From CALINF01 sp039990395 (GTDB taxonomy: Bacteria; Pseudomonadota; Gammaproteobacteria; Pseudomonadales; Halieaceae), in assembly GCA_039990395.1 (NCBI GenBank), contig JBDXFZ010000041.1, positions 124,001 through 188,000 of the forward strand: 64,000 nt of DNA, written 5' to 3'. Below, piece after piece: positions 9,260 through 17,424 of the stretch. Position 1 is the stretch's first letter. Each line of letters begins with the position of its first letter. Both the position numbers and the translations under genes were made by a program. The notes beneath the pieces were generated by a model that did not search any database, was not told the DNA's origin, and was given only the letters and a program-made list of their open reading frames with translations.

Positions 9260-10402
9260 TTAACTCTGTCCTGCTCTGGAATTAATGAGGTCTATAAAGT
9301 GGTCAAACAATGGGGCAGCGTCATGCGGTCCTGGGCTCGCTTCGGGGTGGCCCTGGAAACTGAACGCGGCCTTATCTGTTCGGTGTATCCCCTGTAGGGA
9401 GTCATCGAAAAGCGATTTATGAGTGACGCGTAAATTGTCGGGGAGTTGCAATTCGTCAACCGCGAAACCGTGGTTCTGGCTGGTGATCAGCACGGTACCA
9501 TCATCGAGATTCTGAACCGGGTGGTTGGCACCGTGATGGCCAAACTTCATCTTCACAGTCTTAGCGCCACTGGCCAATCCCAACAACTGGTGGCCCAAGC
9601 AGATGCCAAATACTGGAAGATCGGTTTCGAGGATTGTCTGAATTGCCGCAATTGCATAGTCACAAGGCTCAGGGTCACCGGGACCGTTCGACAAGAACAC
9701 ACCGTCGGGTGCCATCGCCAGCACCTCTGCGGCGGGCGTCTTGGCGGGTACGACGGTTAATCGACAACCGCGGTCCACCAGCATGCGCAGAATATTGCGC
9801 TTGGCTCCATAATCGTAGGCCACCACATGCCAGGGCAGATCGGCACTGGCGGGGCGGGCATAACCCTCACCGTGCACCCAGCTGCCTTCAGTCCACTCGT
9901 AGACCTCAGCTGTGCTGACTTCCTTGGCTAAATCCAGACCTTTGAGTCCGGCAAACGCCTTTGCTTGTGCCAACGCCGATGCTTCATCAATGTTGTCCCC
10001 TGCCATCAGGCAGCCACTCAGTGCGCCCTTCTCGCGCAGAATCCGAGTCAACCTGCGGGTGTCAATATCGGCAATGGCAACGATATTGCGTGACTTCAAA
10101 TAGTCGCTCAGGGATTGTTGATTACGATAATTGCTTGCCACCAAGGGGAGATCGCGAATGACGAGCCCGGAGGCATGAATCGCCGAGGATTCGTTATCCT
10201 CCTCATTGGTGCCCGTATTCCCGATATGGGGGTAGGTCAGGGTAACTATCTGGCGGGCATAGGATGGATCAGTCAGAATTTCCTGATAGCCGGTCATCGA
10301 CGTATTGAAAACCACCTCACCAACGGATGACCCGTCAGCGCCAATTGCCAAACCACTGAAAACGCTACCATCTTCAAGAGCCAATAGAGCTGGACCGAAC
10401 AA
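9260..10402 (-). CDS. carA: Carbamoyl-phosphate synthase small (glutaminase) subunit CarA
   Basis: Hydrolyses glutamine and channels ammonia to CarB. The N-terminal domain (ALLALEDGSVFSG ... GYQEILTDPSY) is followed by a class I glutamine amidotransferase domain with nucleophile Cys in FGICLGHQ and the catalytic His in FSFQGHPEASPGP. I place the start at a TTG (10402): it has GGAGG five bases upstream and gives MFGPALLALEDG, matching the N-terminal length of Pseudomonas and E. coli CarA. A TTG at 10414 is also in frame but lies inside that ribosome site. Length is 380. Expression is probably controlled by the promoter and leader terminator described upstream. Confidence 0.97.
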   Translation of the reverse strand: MFGPALLALEDGSVFSGLAIGADGSSVGEVVFNTSMTGYQEILTDPSYARQIVTLTYPHIGNTGTNEEDNESSAIHASGLVIRDLPLVASNYRNQQSLSDYLKSRNIVAIADIDTRRLTRILREKGALSGCLMAGDNIDEASALAQAKAFAGLKGLDLAKEVSTAEVYEWTEGSWVHGEGYARPASADLPWHVVAYDYGAKRNILRMLVDRGCRLTVVPAKTPAAEVLAMAPDGVFLSNGPGDPEPCDYAIAAIQTILETDLPVFGICLGHQLLGLASGAKTVKMKFGHHGANHPVQNLDDGTVLITSQNHGFAVDELQLPDNLRVTHKSLFDDSLQGIHRTDKAAFSFQGHPEASPGPHDAAPLFDHFIDLINSRAGQS

Positions 10403-10447
10403 GCATACCTCCAAGTATCAACAGAAATGTCGCTCGCGCGCGCCCGT

Positions 10448-10482
10448 AAAAAAGCGAGATGGGAAACCGCATCTCGCTTTTT
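10448..10482 (-). terminator. Intrinsic terminator inside the carAB leader (possible attenuator)
   Basis: The sequence holds a stem GCGAGATG/CATCTCGC, extended by A/T pairs, followed on the minus strand by a run of six T. It ends about 45 bp before the carA start and lies downstream of the carA promoter, so transcripts to carA must pass it. Such a position is that of an attenuator. The plus-strand side also has five T, so it could act on either strand, but no plus-strand gene ends here. The control signal is not evident. Confidence 0.7.
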
Positions 10483-10563
10483 GTCATAGTTGGTCTGCTC
10501 TGGTTTTACCCTTAGGCACACTGAACTCGGGGCGCTATCCGAGTGTGTGGAAACTGGCCGCAG

Positions 10564-10592
10564 ATTGTAGGTGATCGTCCTTATCGTGTCCA
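10564..10592 (-). promoter_or_regulatory. Strong sigma70-type promoter for carAB
   Basis: On the minus strand TGGACA (10587-10592) and TACAAT (10564-10569) are separated by exactly 17 bp, one mismatch each from consensus. Predicted transcription starts near 10557, giving a leader of about 155 nt before carA. The leader begins with a possible stem-loop (CACAC/GTGTG and ACTCGG/CCGAGT arms) and then the terminator hairpin. This is a sequence prediction only. Confidence 0.65.
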
Positions 10593-10626
10593 GAGAGATG
10601 CTGTCCCAACAGTGCAAATTCCATGA

Positions 10627-10662
10627 TAAAGCACTTGCTTTAATTGAGACTTTCCCTATGCT
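10627..10662 (+). promoter_or_regulatory. Promoter with 16-bp palindromic operator for the SDR-TetR operon
   Basis: The plus strand carries TTGCTT (10635-10640), a 16-bp spacer and TATGCT (10657-10662), 30 bp before the SDR start. A perfect inverted repeat TAAAGCA-CT-TGCTTTA spans 10627-10642 and covers the -35 box. Size, symmetry and position are those of a TetR-family operator, and a TetR gene is the second gene of this operon, so autoregulation is the likely reading. It differs from the palindrome found at 21332 and 27062. Confidence 0.55.
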
Positions 10663-10692
10663 AACGATCCTCTCTTTTAAGGCAACTTTGCT

Positions 10693-11496
10693 ATGAGCTA
10701 TTTTGGCGGTAAACACGCGGTTATCACGGGCGCCGGATCCGGTCTCGGCAGGGCTCTTGCCCTAAAGCTGAACGCCCGGGGTTGTTCACTCTGGCTTAGT
10801 GATATCAACGAAGACAACCTTGAGCAAACCCGCGCCGCTTTGAGCAAACCTTCATTACCAGTGGATACGCAGACAGTCGATGTGGCAGATCGCGATGCGG
10901 TCCACGCCTGGGCACAGCGCGTCAGCGAGACCACAGCCCATGTCGACCTGGTGGTCAACAACGCAGGTGTCGCTCTGATGGCCACGGTAGAAGACAATAG
11001 CTACGAAGACCTGGAGTGGTTGATGAACATCAACTTCTGGGGTGTGGTGCACGGCACGAAAGCGTTCTTACCGCTCTTAAGAGCGTCCAAACAAGGGCAT
11101 CTTGTCAATATTTCCTCGGTGTTCGGTATGATCAGCGCGCCGACTCAATCGGCCTACAACGCTGCCAAATTTGCCGTTCGTGGTTACACCGAAGCCCTAC
11201 GCCACGAAATGGCTGATACCAATGTTCACGTGATGTGTGTGCACCCGGGAGGCATCAAAACCAATATCGTCGCCGGCGCCAGAGGTATTGCTGACGCTGA
11301 CCGCCAACAGGCCAGCGCCGATTTCACGACTTTTGCTAAAACTACGCCAGATTCTGCCGCACAACAGCTACTCAAAGCCTGTGAAAAGAAGAAAAAGCGG
11401 CTGATGATCGGCAACGACGCTCGCTACATTGCCCTGCTAACCCGACTATTTCCCGTGAACTACGCAAAATTCCTGCCAATGAGTGAGCTAAAATAA
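10693..11496 (+). CDS. Short-chain dehydrogenase/reductase (classical SDR)
   Basis: An NAD(P)-dependent oxidoreductase of 267 residues and unknown substrate. The cofactor motif TGAGSGLG is at residues 12-19, NNAG at 89-92, Ser 141/142, and the catalytic YNAAK at 155-159. The aspartate in LSDINE after the second strand suggests NAD(H) preference. The C-terminus carries a basic KKKKRLMIGNDARYIALLTRLFP element, seen in SDRs that act on lipids. It is the first gene of an operon with the TetR regulator and two acyl-CoA dehydrogenases, which suggests a hydroxyacyl or alcohol substrate made during lipid breakdown. Confidence 0.85.
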   Translation: MSYFGGKHAVITGAGSGLGRALALKLNARGCSLWLSDINEDNLEQTRAALSKPSLPVDTQTVDVADRDAVHAWAQRVSETTAHVDLVVNNAGVALMATVEDNSYEDLEWLMNINFWGVVHGTKAFLPLLRASKQGHLVNISSVFGMISAPTQSAYNAAKFAVRGYTEALRHEMADTNVHVMCVHPGGIKTNIVAGARGIADADRQQASADFTTFAKTTPDSAAQQLLKACEKKKKRLMIGNDARYIALLTRLFPVNYAKFLPMSELK

Positions 11497-11525
11497 CTGA
11501 TGCAGGCAATCATCAAGCTCCAGCA

Positions 11526-12215
11526 ATGGCACCACCGCCAATGAATCAACCTGCGGGTAATCCGGATACACGAGCCACACTGCTGCATACCGCACTGCAC
11601 CTGTATGCGCGTGAGGGATTGCACAGCGTTTCACTGCGCCGTATTGCCACAGAAGCCGGCTCGCGCAACTCTGCCGCGATGCACTACCATTTCGGAGACA
11701 AGCTAGGCGTCATTGCAGCGCTTGCGAGTATGATCGCCGCGCAGATGGCTGAGATTGCTCAAGATATACGCAGCAACGAGCCCGCACCAAACTCCCTTCA
11801 TGATGCTTTTCGCAACGCCCTGCGCCCAGTCACAGAGCTGCCCCAGCACTGCAGCTGGGGCAAGGATGCCGTTCGCTTTATGTCATTGGCGATCAGCGAG
11901 AACAGCCCAGAGATCGCAGCGATCATGAATCCTCTTTACACACCATTCTGGCGCAAGGTAGACACCCAGTTGACGCAGCTGCTGCCTGAATTGCCACAGC
12001 AAACTCGCCAACTACGACTCATGTTTATGAGCGTCAATGTATTTCACGGTGCCGCCGAGGTGGCGTCGCTCGCACACACGCCACTGGGTGACATGAGCCA
12101 CTTAGATCCCGACACGCTGCTCAACGAACTGGTGGACTATCTGATAGGAGGCCTGCGAGCACCTACTGGAAGCCGTCAAAATGCTCCAATGAAAATCAAC
12201 GTTTCACTGCAATAA
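11526..12215 (+). CDS. TetR/AcrR-family transcriptional regulator
   Basis: A 229-residue repressor-type protein. The N-terminal helix-turn-helix lies at about residues 36-56 (SLRRIATEAG ... AMHYHFGDK), the usual TetR recognition region. The C-terminal ligand domain is variable, as normal. It lies 29 bp after the SDR gene and 17 bp before an acyl-CoA dehydrogenase, inside one operon. By analogy to FadR-like and PsrA-like TetR proteins an acyl-CoA ligand is plausible, but nothing in the sequence proves it. Its likely operator is the palindrome at 10627-10642. An alternative start (MNQPAG) lies five codons in. Confidence 0.9.
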   Translation: MAPPPMNQPAGNPDTRATLLHTALHLYAREGLHSVSLRRIATEAGSRNSAAMHYHFGDKLGVIAALASMIAAQMAEIAQDIRSNEPAPNSLHDAFRNALRPVTELPQHCSWGKDAVRFMSLAISENSPEIAAIMNPLYTPFWRKVDTQLTQLLPELPQQTRQLRLMFMSVNVFHGAAEVASLAHTPLGDMSHLDPDTLLNELVDYLIGGLRAPTGSRQNAPMKINVSLQ

Positions 12216-12232
12216 ATGAGGTTGTAACCGAC

Positions 12233-13348
12233 ATGAATGCTCCCGCAGACAACGCGCTCTTTGATCTCACACTAACTGATGATCAGCGCATGAACCGCGA
12301 AACCGTACAGCGCTTTGCCCAGGCTGACATAAGACCCCACGCAATGGCAGCGGACGTGGATCGCACCACGCCAGCGGGTTTTTATGACAAGACTCTAGAG
12401 CTGGGTCTGACTCTGATGCCAATTCCTGAAGCACTGGGTGGCGCTGGCATCGAGCGCTCACCCGTCTCGAATGTTCTCAATATAGAAGACCTAGCTCACG
12501 GCGACCTGTCTTTAGCATTGGGGGCGATCAGCCCGCTGGCGTTCGTGAATACGCTGATGGATCAAGGTACCGACGCGCAGAAAGAAAAGTACCTGCCAGG
12601 TTTTTGCGGCGAGTCTTTTCAGGCGGCAACCACCGCACTGCTGGAGCCTCGTGCCACCTTTGACTACAACGAGCTGCACTGCGCAGCTACAGCTGTAGAT
12701 AATGGCTACGAGATCAGCGGTACTAAAACATTGGTACCACTCGGATTGAGCGCAGAGCTGATGCTCGTGATTGCGCAGCTAGACGACGCGACGCAGGGTG
12801 CGTTCATTATTGAAGGCTCTCCCGAGGGTTTAACGCGCACCGCCGAAACCCACATGGGGCTGGCATCACTTGAGGTGGCGCGGCTTGAATTCGACAAAGT
12901 TCATGTGGCCGCCGATGCCCTGCTAGGCAATTCTTCACTCAACGTTGAACGCTTCATCGATTTATCCAATCTCGGTATTTGCGCATTGGCAGTGGGTACT
13001 TGCCAAGCCGTATTGGACTACGTCAAAGAATACTGCAACGAGCGTGTAGCATTTGGCGAACCTATCACCAATCGCCAGTCAGTCGCTTTTATGATTGCCG
13101 ATATCGCCATTGAGCTAGAGGCGATGCGCCTCATGACGTGGCGCGCCGCGGCGCGTGCTGAAGCTGGGCAGTCATTTCATAAAGAAGCCTTTCTTGCCAA
13201 AACCTTCTGTGCCGAGCAGGCGATGAAAATTGGAACGGACGGCGTTCAACTGCTTGGAGGTCACGGTTTCTGTCGTGAGCACCCAGTAGAGATGTGGTAC
13301 CGAAACCTCAGAGCTATCGCCATTCTCGATGGCGTGGCCAGCGTTTGA
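12233..13348 (+). CDS. Acyl-CoA dehydrogenase family protein, truncated C-terminus, Asp at catalytic position
   Basis: A 371-residue ACAD-fold flavoprotein. The acyl-CoA dehydrogenase core is recognisable, including a C-terminal ERVAFGEPITNRQSVAFMI segment and LLGGHGFCREHPVEMWYRN. The end reads RAIAILDGVASV: where MCAD-type enzymes carry the catalytic Glu of an EGT motif this protein has Asp366, and it stops five residues later, without the usual final helix. It may be a non-catalytic or altered partner of the ACAD encoded 19 bp downstream, as in alpha2-beta2 FadE complexes of actinobacterial sterol degraders; that is inference. The ATG is preceded by GAGG. Confidence 0.85.
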   Translation: MNAPADNALFDLTLTDDQRMNRETVQRFAQADIRPHAMAADVDRTTPAGFYDKTLELGLTLMPIPEALGGAGIERSPVSNVLNIEDLAHGDLSLALGAISPLAFVNTLMDQGTDAQKEKYLPGFCGESFQAATTALLEPRATFDYNELHCAATAVDNGYEISGTKTLVPLGLSAELMLVIAQLDDATQGAFIIEGSPEGLTRTAETHMGLASLEVARLEFDKVHVAADALLGNSSLNVERFIDLSNLGICALAVGTCQAVLDYVKEYCNERVAFGEPITNRQSVAFMIADIAIELEAMRLMTWRAAARAEAGQSFHKEAFLAKTFCAEQAMKIGTDGVQLLGGHGFCREHPVEMWYRNLRAIAILDGVASV

Positions 13349-13367
13349 TCAAGCAGGGAGACAAACA

Positions 13368-14570
13368 ATGATTAATCTCGAAATTTCTAAAAGTCACGGT
13401 GAAATACGCAACGGGCTGATGCAGGTATCTGAGCATATGATCCGGCCAATTTCACGCAAATACGATCGCGAGGAACACGCCTACCCCAAGGAGATGGAAG
13501 AGGTCGCCAAGTTGCTCAAGAGCGCGCGCAGCGGTCGCGGGGCTGGCGGCAGCGAAAAGCCGCCCGCTGAAGGCGTGGTCAACGCGGGCAATCTGGGTGC
13601 TGTAACCAGCCTCGAAGCGCTTTGCTGGGGTGATGTAGGTTTGTTCCTGGGTATGCCAGGCAGTGGCCTGGGCAATGCGGCCATTAACGCCGTAGGCACA
13701 CCAGAGCAGGTTGAAAAATACGGCAAGTCTTATGCCGCGATGTGCATCACCGAACCGGGCACCGGCTCTGATTCTGCCAACATCAGCACGACCGCAGTAG
13801 CCGATGGCGAAGAGTGGATTCTCAACGGCGAGAAAATCTATGTCACCGATGGCGAGCGTAGTGACACACTTGTTGTGTGGGCCACACTAGACAAATCACT
13901 CGGCAAAGCGGCTATCAAGTCCTTTATCGTCGAGAAAGGGACGCCCGGCTGTGAAGTCACACGCCTTGAGCACAAGATGGGCATTAGAGCATCGGATACC
14001 GCGGCCATCAGCTTTAACGATTGCCGCATTCCACGCGAGAATGTGCTCGGATCTGCCGAAGTAGCAACGGATGCAGAAGGTCGCAAGAAAGCATTCGGCG
14101 GCGTGATGCAAACCTTTGACAACACACGACCTCCAGTGGCCGCCATGGCTATTGGCGTGGCTCGCGCTGCACTCGACCTGGCGCAAGAGCTGCTGCAAAA
14201 AGAGGGCGTAGAAATCCAGTACACGCGCAAGCCGGGCAACAGCTCTGCCATTGAAGCTGAGTTGTATCGCATGGAGGCAGACTGGAACGCTGCGCGCCTG
14301 CTGGTGCAGAAGGCTGCCTGGATGGCAGACAATCGCCAGCCCAACTCAATGGAAGCGAGCATGTGCAAAGCCAAAGCCGGCAGAATGGGGAACTATGTCA
14401 CGCTTAGATGTGTCGAGCTCTGCCAGGGTCTGGGTTACAGTGAGGAATTCCTGCTGGAAAAATTTGCCCGCGATTCCAAGATTCTCGATATCTTCGAAGG
14501 CACGCAGCAGATTCAGCAGCTCATTGTTGCCCGTCGCGTTCTGGGCAAGTCATCAAGTGAGTTGAAGTAG
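13368..14570 (+). CDS. Acyl-CoA dehydrogenase (catalytic Glu present)
   Basis: An FAD-dependent alpha,beta-dehydrogenation enzyme of 400 residues. The flavin motif MCITEPGTGSDSANIST and the C-terminal KILDIFEGTQQIQQLIVAR are canonical, with the base Glu at residue 377. I chose the ATG at 13368 because GGGAG lies seven bases before it; a frame extension to 13329 would overlap the preceding gene. A small insertion SARSGRGAGGSEKPPAEG near residues 52-69 is unusual and Gly-rich. Close coupling with the preceding ACAD suggests the two form one complex. The acyl substrate is unknown. Confidence 0.9.
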   Translation: MINLEISKSHGEIRNGLMQVSEHMIRPISRKYDREEHAYPKEMEEVAKLLKSARSGRGAGGSEKPPAEGVVNAGNLGAVTSLEALCWGDVGLFLGMPGSGLGNAAINAVGTPEQVEKYGKSYAAMCITEPGTGSDSANISTTAVADGEEWILNGEKIYVTDGERSDTLVVWATLDKSLGKAAIKSFIVEKGTPGCEVTRLEHKMGIRASDTAAISFNDCRIPRENVLGSAEVATDAEGRKKAFGGVMQTFDNTRPPVAAMAIGVARAALDLAQELLQKEGVEIQYTRKPGNSSAIEAELYRMEADWNAARLLVQKAAWMADNRQPNSMEASMCKAKAGRMGNYVTLRCVELCQGLGYSEEFLLEKFARDSKILDIFEGTQQIQQLIVARRVLGKSSSELK

Positions 14571-14593
14571 CCCACTCACCTGTACGAGGCGCC

Positions 14594-15781
14594 ATGACTG
14601 CGAGACTTACACGGTATCAGCTGTCTGTTCTGATAGTCTCGCTAATGGCGACCGGCATCGGCCAATCTCTGGTCTTTGCCGTTTTGGCGCCGCTTGGGCG
14701 CGAGGTAAATCTGGGTGAGCTTCAGATAACCTCAATCATAGCGGTCTCTGCGCTGGTTTTTGGCGTGTCTTCTCCCCATTGGGGACGCCTCAGTGACAGG
14801 GTTGGGCGCAAGCCCATCATCATCACTGGGTTGATCGGATACACCATAGGCACGCTGATGTTCACCAGTGTTTTCTATGCGGGTTTATCCGGCCTTCTCA
14901 GCGGCTTTACACTCTATATAGTGGCCCTCATGGCCCGCTGCAGCCAATCTGTGGTGATGTCTGCAACCAACCCTGCCAGTACCGCCTACGCAGCGGATCA
15001 CACCAGCCGCGATGAGCGCACCAGCACTATGGCTAAGCTGGGTACCGCAAATAGCATGGGCACGATTCTCGGTCCGGCCGTCAGCGGAGCGCTGGCAACT
15101 TTCGGCTTACTCGCTCCATTGTATTTTGCAGGCTGCCTGAGCGCATTGGCGGCAATACTGATTTGGCGGAAGCTGCCGTCCACCCCACAGGAAGACCTGG
15201 TCAGTAGAGGGATGCGTGCACGCCTGCGCTGGCGCGATCCTAGACTGCGGCTTTACTTGATGAGCGCCATAGGGTTGTTTGTGGGTTTCTCAGGCATTCA
15301 GCAGACGCTGGGATTCCAGCTACAGGACAAGCTGTCCCTCACCGGCATTCAAACGGCGCAAATGACCGGAGCGGCACTCATGGTATCTGCCTCGTTCACT
15401 TTCTTGGTCCAGGTGACAGTGATGCAACGGCTAAAACTGAAGTCTTTGCAGTTTGTGCGCCTGGGGCTCTTGTCGATGATGTTTGGGGCGGGAACGATTT
15501 CGGCCTTTGAAACGTTCACGGTGCTGGCCGTGGGAATGGCGTTTCTCGGCACCGGTCTGGGGTTGTGCATGCCGGCTATCTCTGCGGGTGCCTCGCTGGC
15601 GGTGACACCAGAAGAACAGGGTGGCGCGGCCGGGCTCGTAAGTGCTTGTCCGGCCATCGGCTTCATCGCCGGGCCCATCACCGCGGGTGCGCTCTATCAG
15701 ATCGACGGCTCTTTTGCGCCACTGTTTAGCGCAGCTGTCTTCTTTATTCTGTTGGTGACATTGGTGCTTAAAGACCGCTAG
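14594..15781 (+). CDS. MFS transporter, DHA1/TetA-like
   Basis: A 395-residue inner-membrane protein with about 12 hydrophobic segments. The motif A signature GRLSDRVGRKP lies in the cytoplasmic loop after segment 2, and the second half repeats the fold. The family exports drugs or metabolites by proton antiport. It is 23 bp downstream of the acyl-CoA dehydrogenase and ends convergently with the thioesterase, overlapping it by four bases. Its place in the operon suggests movement of a substrate or product of the lipid pathway, or of a detergent-like toxic compound; the substrate cannot be read from sequence. Confidence 0.88.
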   Translation: MTARLTRYQLSVLIVSLMATGIGQSLVFAVLAPLGREVNLGELQITSIIAVSALVFGVSSPHWGRLSDRVGRKPIIITGLIGYTIGTLMFTSVFYAGLSGLLSGFTLYIVALMARCSQSVVMSATNPASTAYAADHTSRDERTSTMAKLGTANSMGTILGPAVSGALATFGLLAPLYFAGCLSALAAILIWRKLPSTPQEDLVSRGMRARLRWRDPRLRLYLMSAIGLFVGFSGIQQTLGFQLQDKLSLTGIQTAQMTGAALMVSASFTFLVQVTVMQRLKLKSLQFVRLGLLSMMFGAGTISAFETFTVLAVGMAFLGTGLGLCMPAISAGASLAVTPEEQGGAAGLVSACPAIGFIAGPITAGALYQIDGSFAPLFSAAVFFILLVTLVLKDR

Positions 15782-16221
15782 GCTGATTTCACCAAGATGC
15801 GTTCCAGCGCGGCGCGAGTCTGCTCAGGTATAGGCACGGACTGATTGGTGGCTCGCTCCACAAACACATGAACGAAATGGCCATGGGCAACAGCAGAGGC
15901 TTCACCCTGTTTAAATATGCCGATTCCGTATTGCACAGAACTGCGCCCAAGCCGATCGACCCGAACGCCTGCCTCAATCTTCTGCGGATACATAATCGGT
16001 GCGTGATACTCGCAGCCAGAATTAACTACAAAACCAACGATCGGGGCGTCGGGTAAAACCAGTCCGCCCTCTTCTATCAGATAATTGTTGGCCGCCGTAT
16101 CGAAGTAGGCGTAGTACACCACATTGTTTACATGACCGTAGATGTCGTTGTCTTCCCATCGGGTTGTGATGGGGTAAAACGCGCCATAGTCATCACGCGT
16201 AGGAATAACTGCTCGACTCAT
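15778..16221 (-). CDS. Hotdog-fold acyl-CoA thioesterase (4HBT/YbgC-like)
   Basis: Hydrolyses an acyl-CoA thioester, releasing free acid and CoA. The protein has 147 residues and the family signature RWEDNDIYGHVNNVVYYAYFD near residues 21-41 is close to 4-hydroxybenzoyl-CoA thioesterase, with the Asp before xxGHVNN as the likely catalytic residue. It overlaps the upstream iron alcohol dehydrogenase gene by four bases (ATGA), so translation is probably coupled. In this cluster it may relieve trapped CoA or release an end product. Its distinct paralogue YbgC is encoded at 59368-59787. Confidence 0.88.
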   Translation of the reverse strand: MSRAVIPTRDDYGAFYPITTRWEDNDIYGHVNNVVYYAYFDTAANNYLIEEGGLVLPDAPIVGFVVNSGCEYHAPIMYPQKIEAGVRVDRLGRSSVQYGIGIFKQGEASAVAHGHFVHVFVERATNQSVPIPEQTRAALERILVKSA

Positions 16222-17384
16222 TGAGACTGCCCGTAGGCGGCGCGATAGACCGAAAGCGCATCGTCGTACTCTACATCGCGAGGATTATTAATCAGCAGGC
16301 GCTGCTGCAACATCGCATCGGTAGCCAACATCTCCAAATCGGATTCCTTTACCCCAGCCTGATGAAGTGTGGCTGGAAGCTCTACATCATCTATAAGAGT
16401 GCGCAACGCCGTTATCATCGCTTGGGTTTTTGCCTCATCGCTGCCAGCAACCGGACTACCGATAACAAGCTCAGCGAGTTCGCCATAAAGACCGCTAGCG
16501 TGTGACGCATTAAATTCCATCACGCTGGGCAACACCAGGGAGTTACTGAGCCCATGAGGAATATGGTAGTGACCTCCCAATGGGTAGGCCAGAGCATGCA
16601 CCGCCGCGACCGGCGCGTTGGCAAAAGCCTGCCCCGCCAGCATCGCGCCAAGCAGCATATTGGCCCGCGCTTCCCGATTACTTCCGTCGAGCACAGCCGT
16701 ACGGATATTGCGTGACAGCAGGTGCAACGCCTGCCGCGCGAGATTGTCAGATAGAGGGTTTTTCTTGTGCCTTGAGGTATAAGCCTCGATCGCATGCACC
16801 ATCGCATCGACACCTGTCATTGCGGTAACAGCCGGTGGCAACCCCAGCGTGAGGTCAGCATCAAGCACCGCAATATCGGGTAACAAAACCGCCGATGAAA
16901 CGCCGGCCTTGGTCGTCTCGCCGGTGGTGATAACAGCCACTGGAGTCACCTCTGAACCGGTGCCCGCCGTAGTTGGCACCAGAATCAACGGTAGCCGCAA
17001 TCCACTTACCTGATCAACGCCATACATTTCCTGCAGGGTTTGATCGCCGCCCAATACTGCGGCAACCACTTTAGCCACATCCATGGAGCTGCCACCGCCC
17101 ACTGCAATCACGCCGTCAGCGCCTGTTTCGCGCGCCTTTTCCACAGCGGCTTCAACTGTCGCCTCCGGCGGATCTTCGCGTACCTGATCAAACAAGGTGA
17201 CCTGCAGTCCAGCCGATTCGAGTGCAGCGGCTACCGGTTGCACCAGGCCAATTTTAATAAGACCTGGATCAGTAACCAGTAGCGGATGCTTGATTCGAAG
17301 CGCGGCGCAATGTTCCGACAAATTCAGTGCAGAACCAGCAGCACTCACGACTCGGGCAACGGTATTAAACGTAAACGACTGCAT
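16218..17384 (-). CDS. Iron-containing alcohol dehydrogenase (group III)
   Basis: A 388-residue cytoplasmic NAD(P)-dependent oxidoreductase. The nucleotide motif GADGVIAVGGGSSMDVAK, the central PTTAGTGSEVTP and the metal ligands in GVDAMVHAIEAY and HALAYPLGGHYHIPHG are all present. The family interconverts alcohols and aldehydes or hydroxy acids; maleylacetate reductases and 4-hydroxybutyrate dehydrogenases are relatives, so the substrate is open. It lies 40 bp downstream of the quinone oxidoreductase gene and is translationally coupled to the thioesterase. Confidence 0.9.
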   Translation of the reverse strand: MQSFTFNTVARVVSAAGSALNLSEHCAALRIKHPLLVTDPGLIKIGLVQPVAAALESAGLQVTLFDQVREDPPEATVEAAVEKARETGADGVIAVGGGSSMDVAKVVAAVLGGDQTLQEMYGVDQVSGLRLPLILVPTTAGTGSEVTPVAVITTGETTKAGVSSAVLLPDIAVLDADLTLGLPPAVTAMTGVDAMVHAIEAYTSRHKKNPLSDNLARQALHLLSRNIRTAVLDGSNREARANMLLGAMLAGQAFANAPVAAVHALAYPLGGHYHIPHGLSNSLVLPSVMEFNASHASGLYGELAELVIGSPVAGSDEAKTQAMITALRTLIDDVELPATLHQAGVKESDLEMLATDAMLQQRLLINNPRDVEYDDALSVYRAAYGQSQ

Positions 17385-17424
17385 AACTCTCCACTGTTTT
17401 CATTTGATCAGATTGTCGCAAATA

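Noticed and set aside
8493..9263. 256-codon plus-strand open frame opposite carB
   Set aside because: Antisense to a fully conserved carB; composition (His, Arg, Thr) is typical of a shadow frame.
10294..10716. 140-codon minus-strand frame across carA start and leader
   Set aside because: It overlaps the promoter, terminator and carA start in another frame, and lacks recognisable features.
11526..12215. TetR at 11526 as the repressor for the ACATACAGTATGT operators
   Set aside because: No copy of that palindrome lies at its own promoter, which has a different one; the link cannot be supported from this window.
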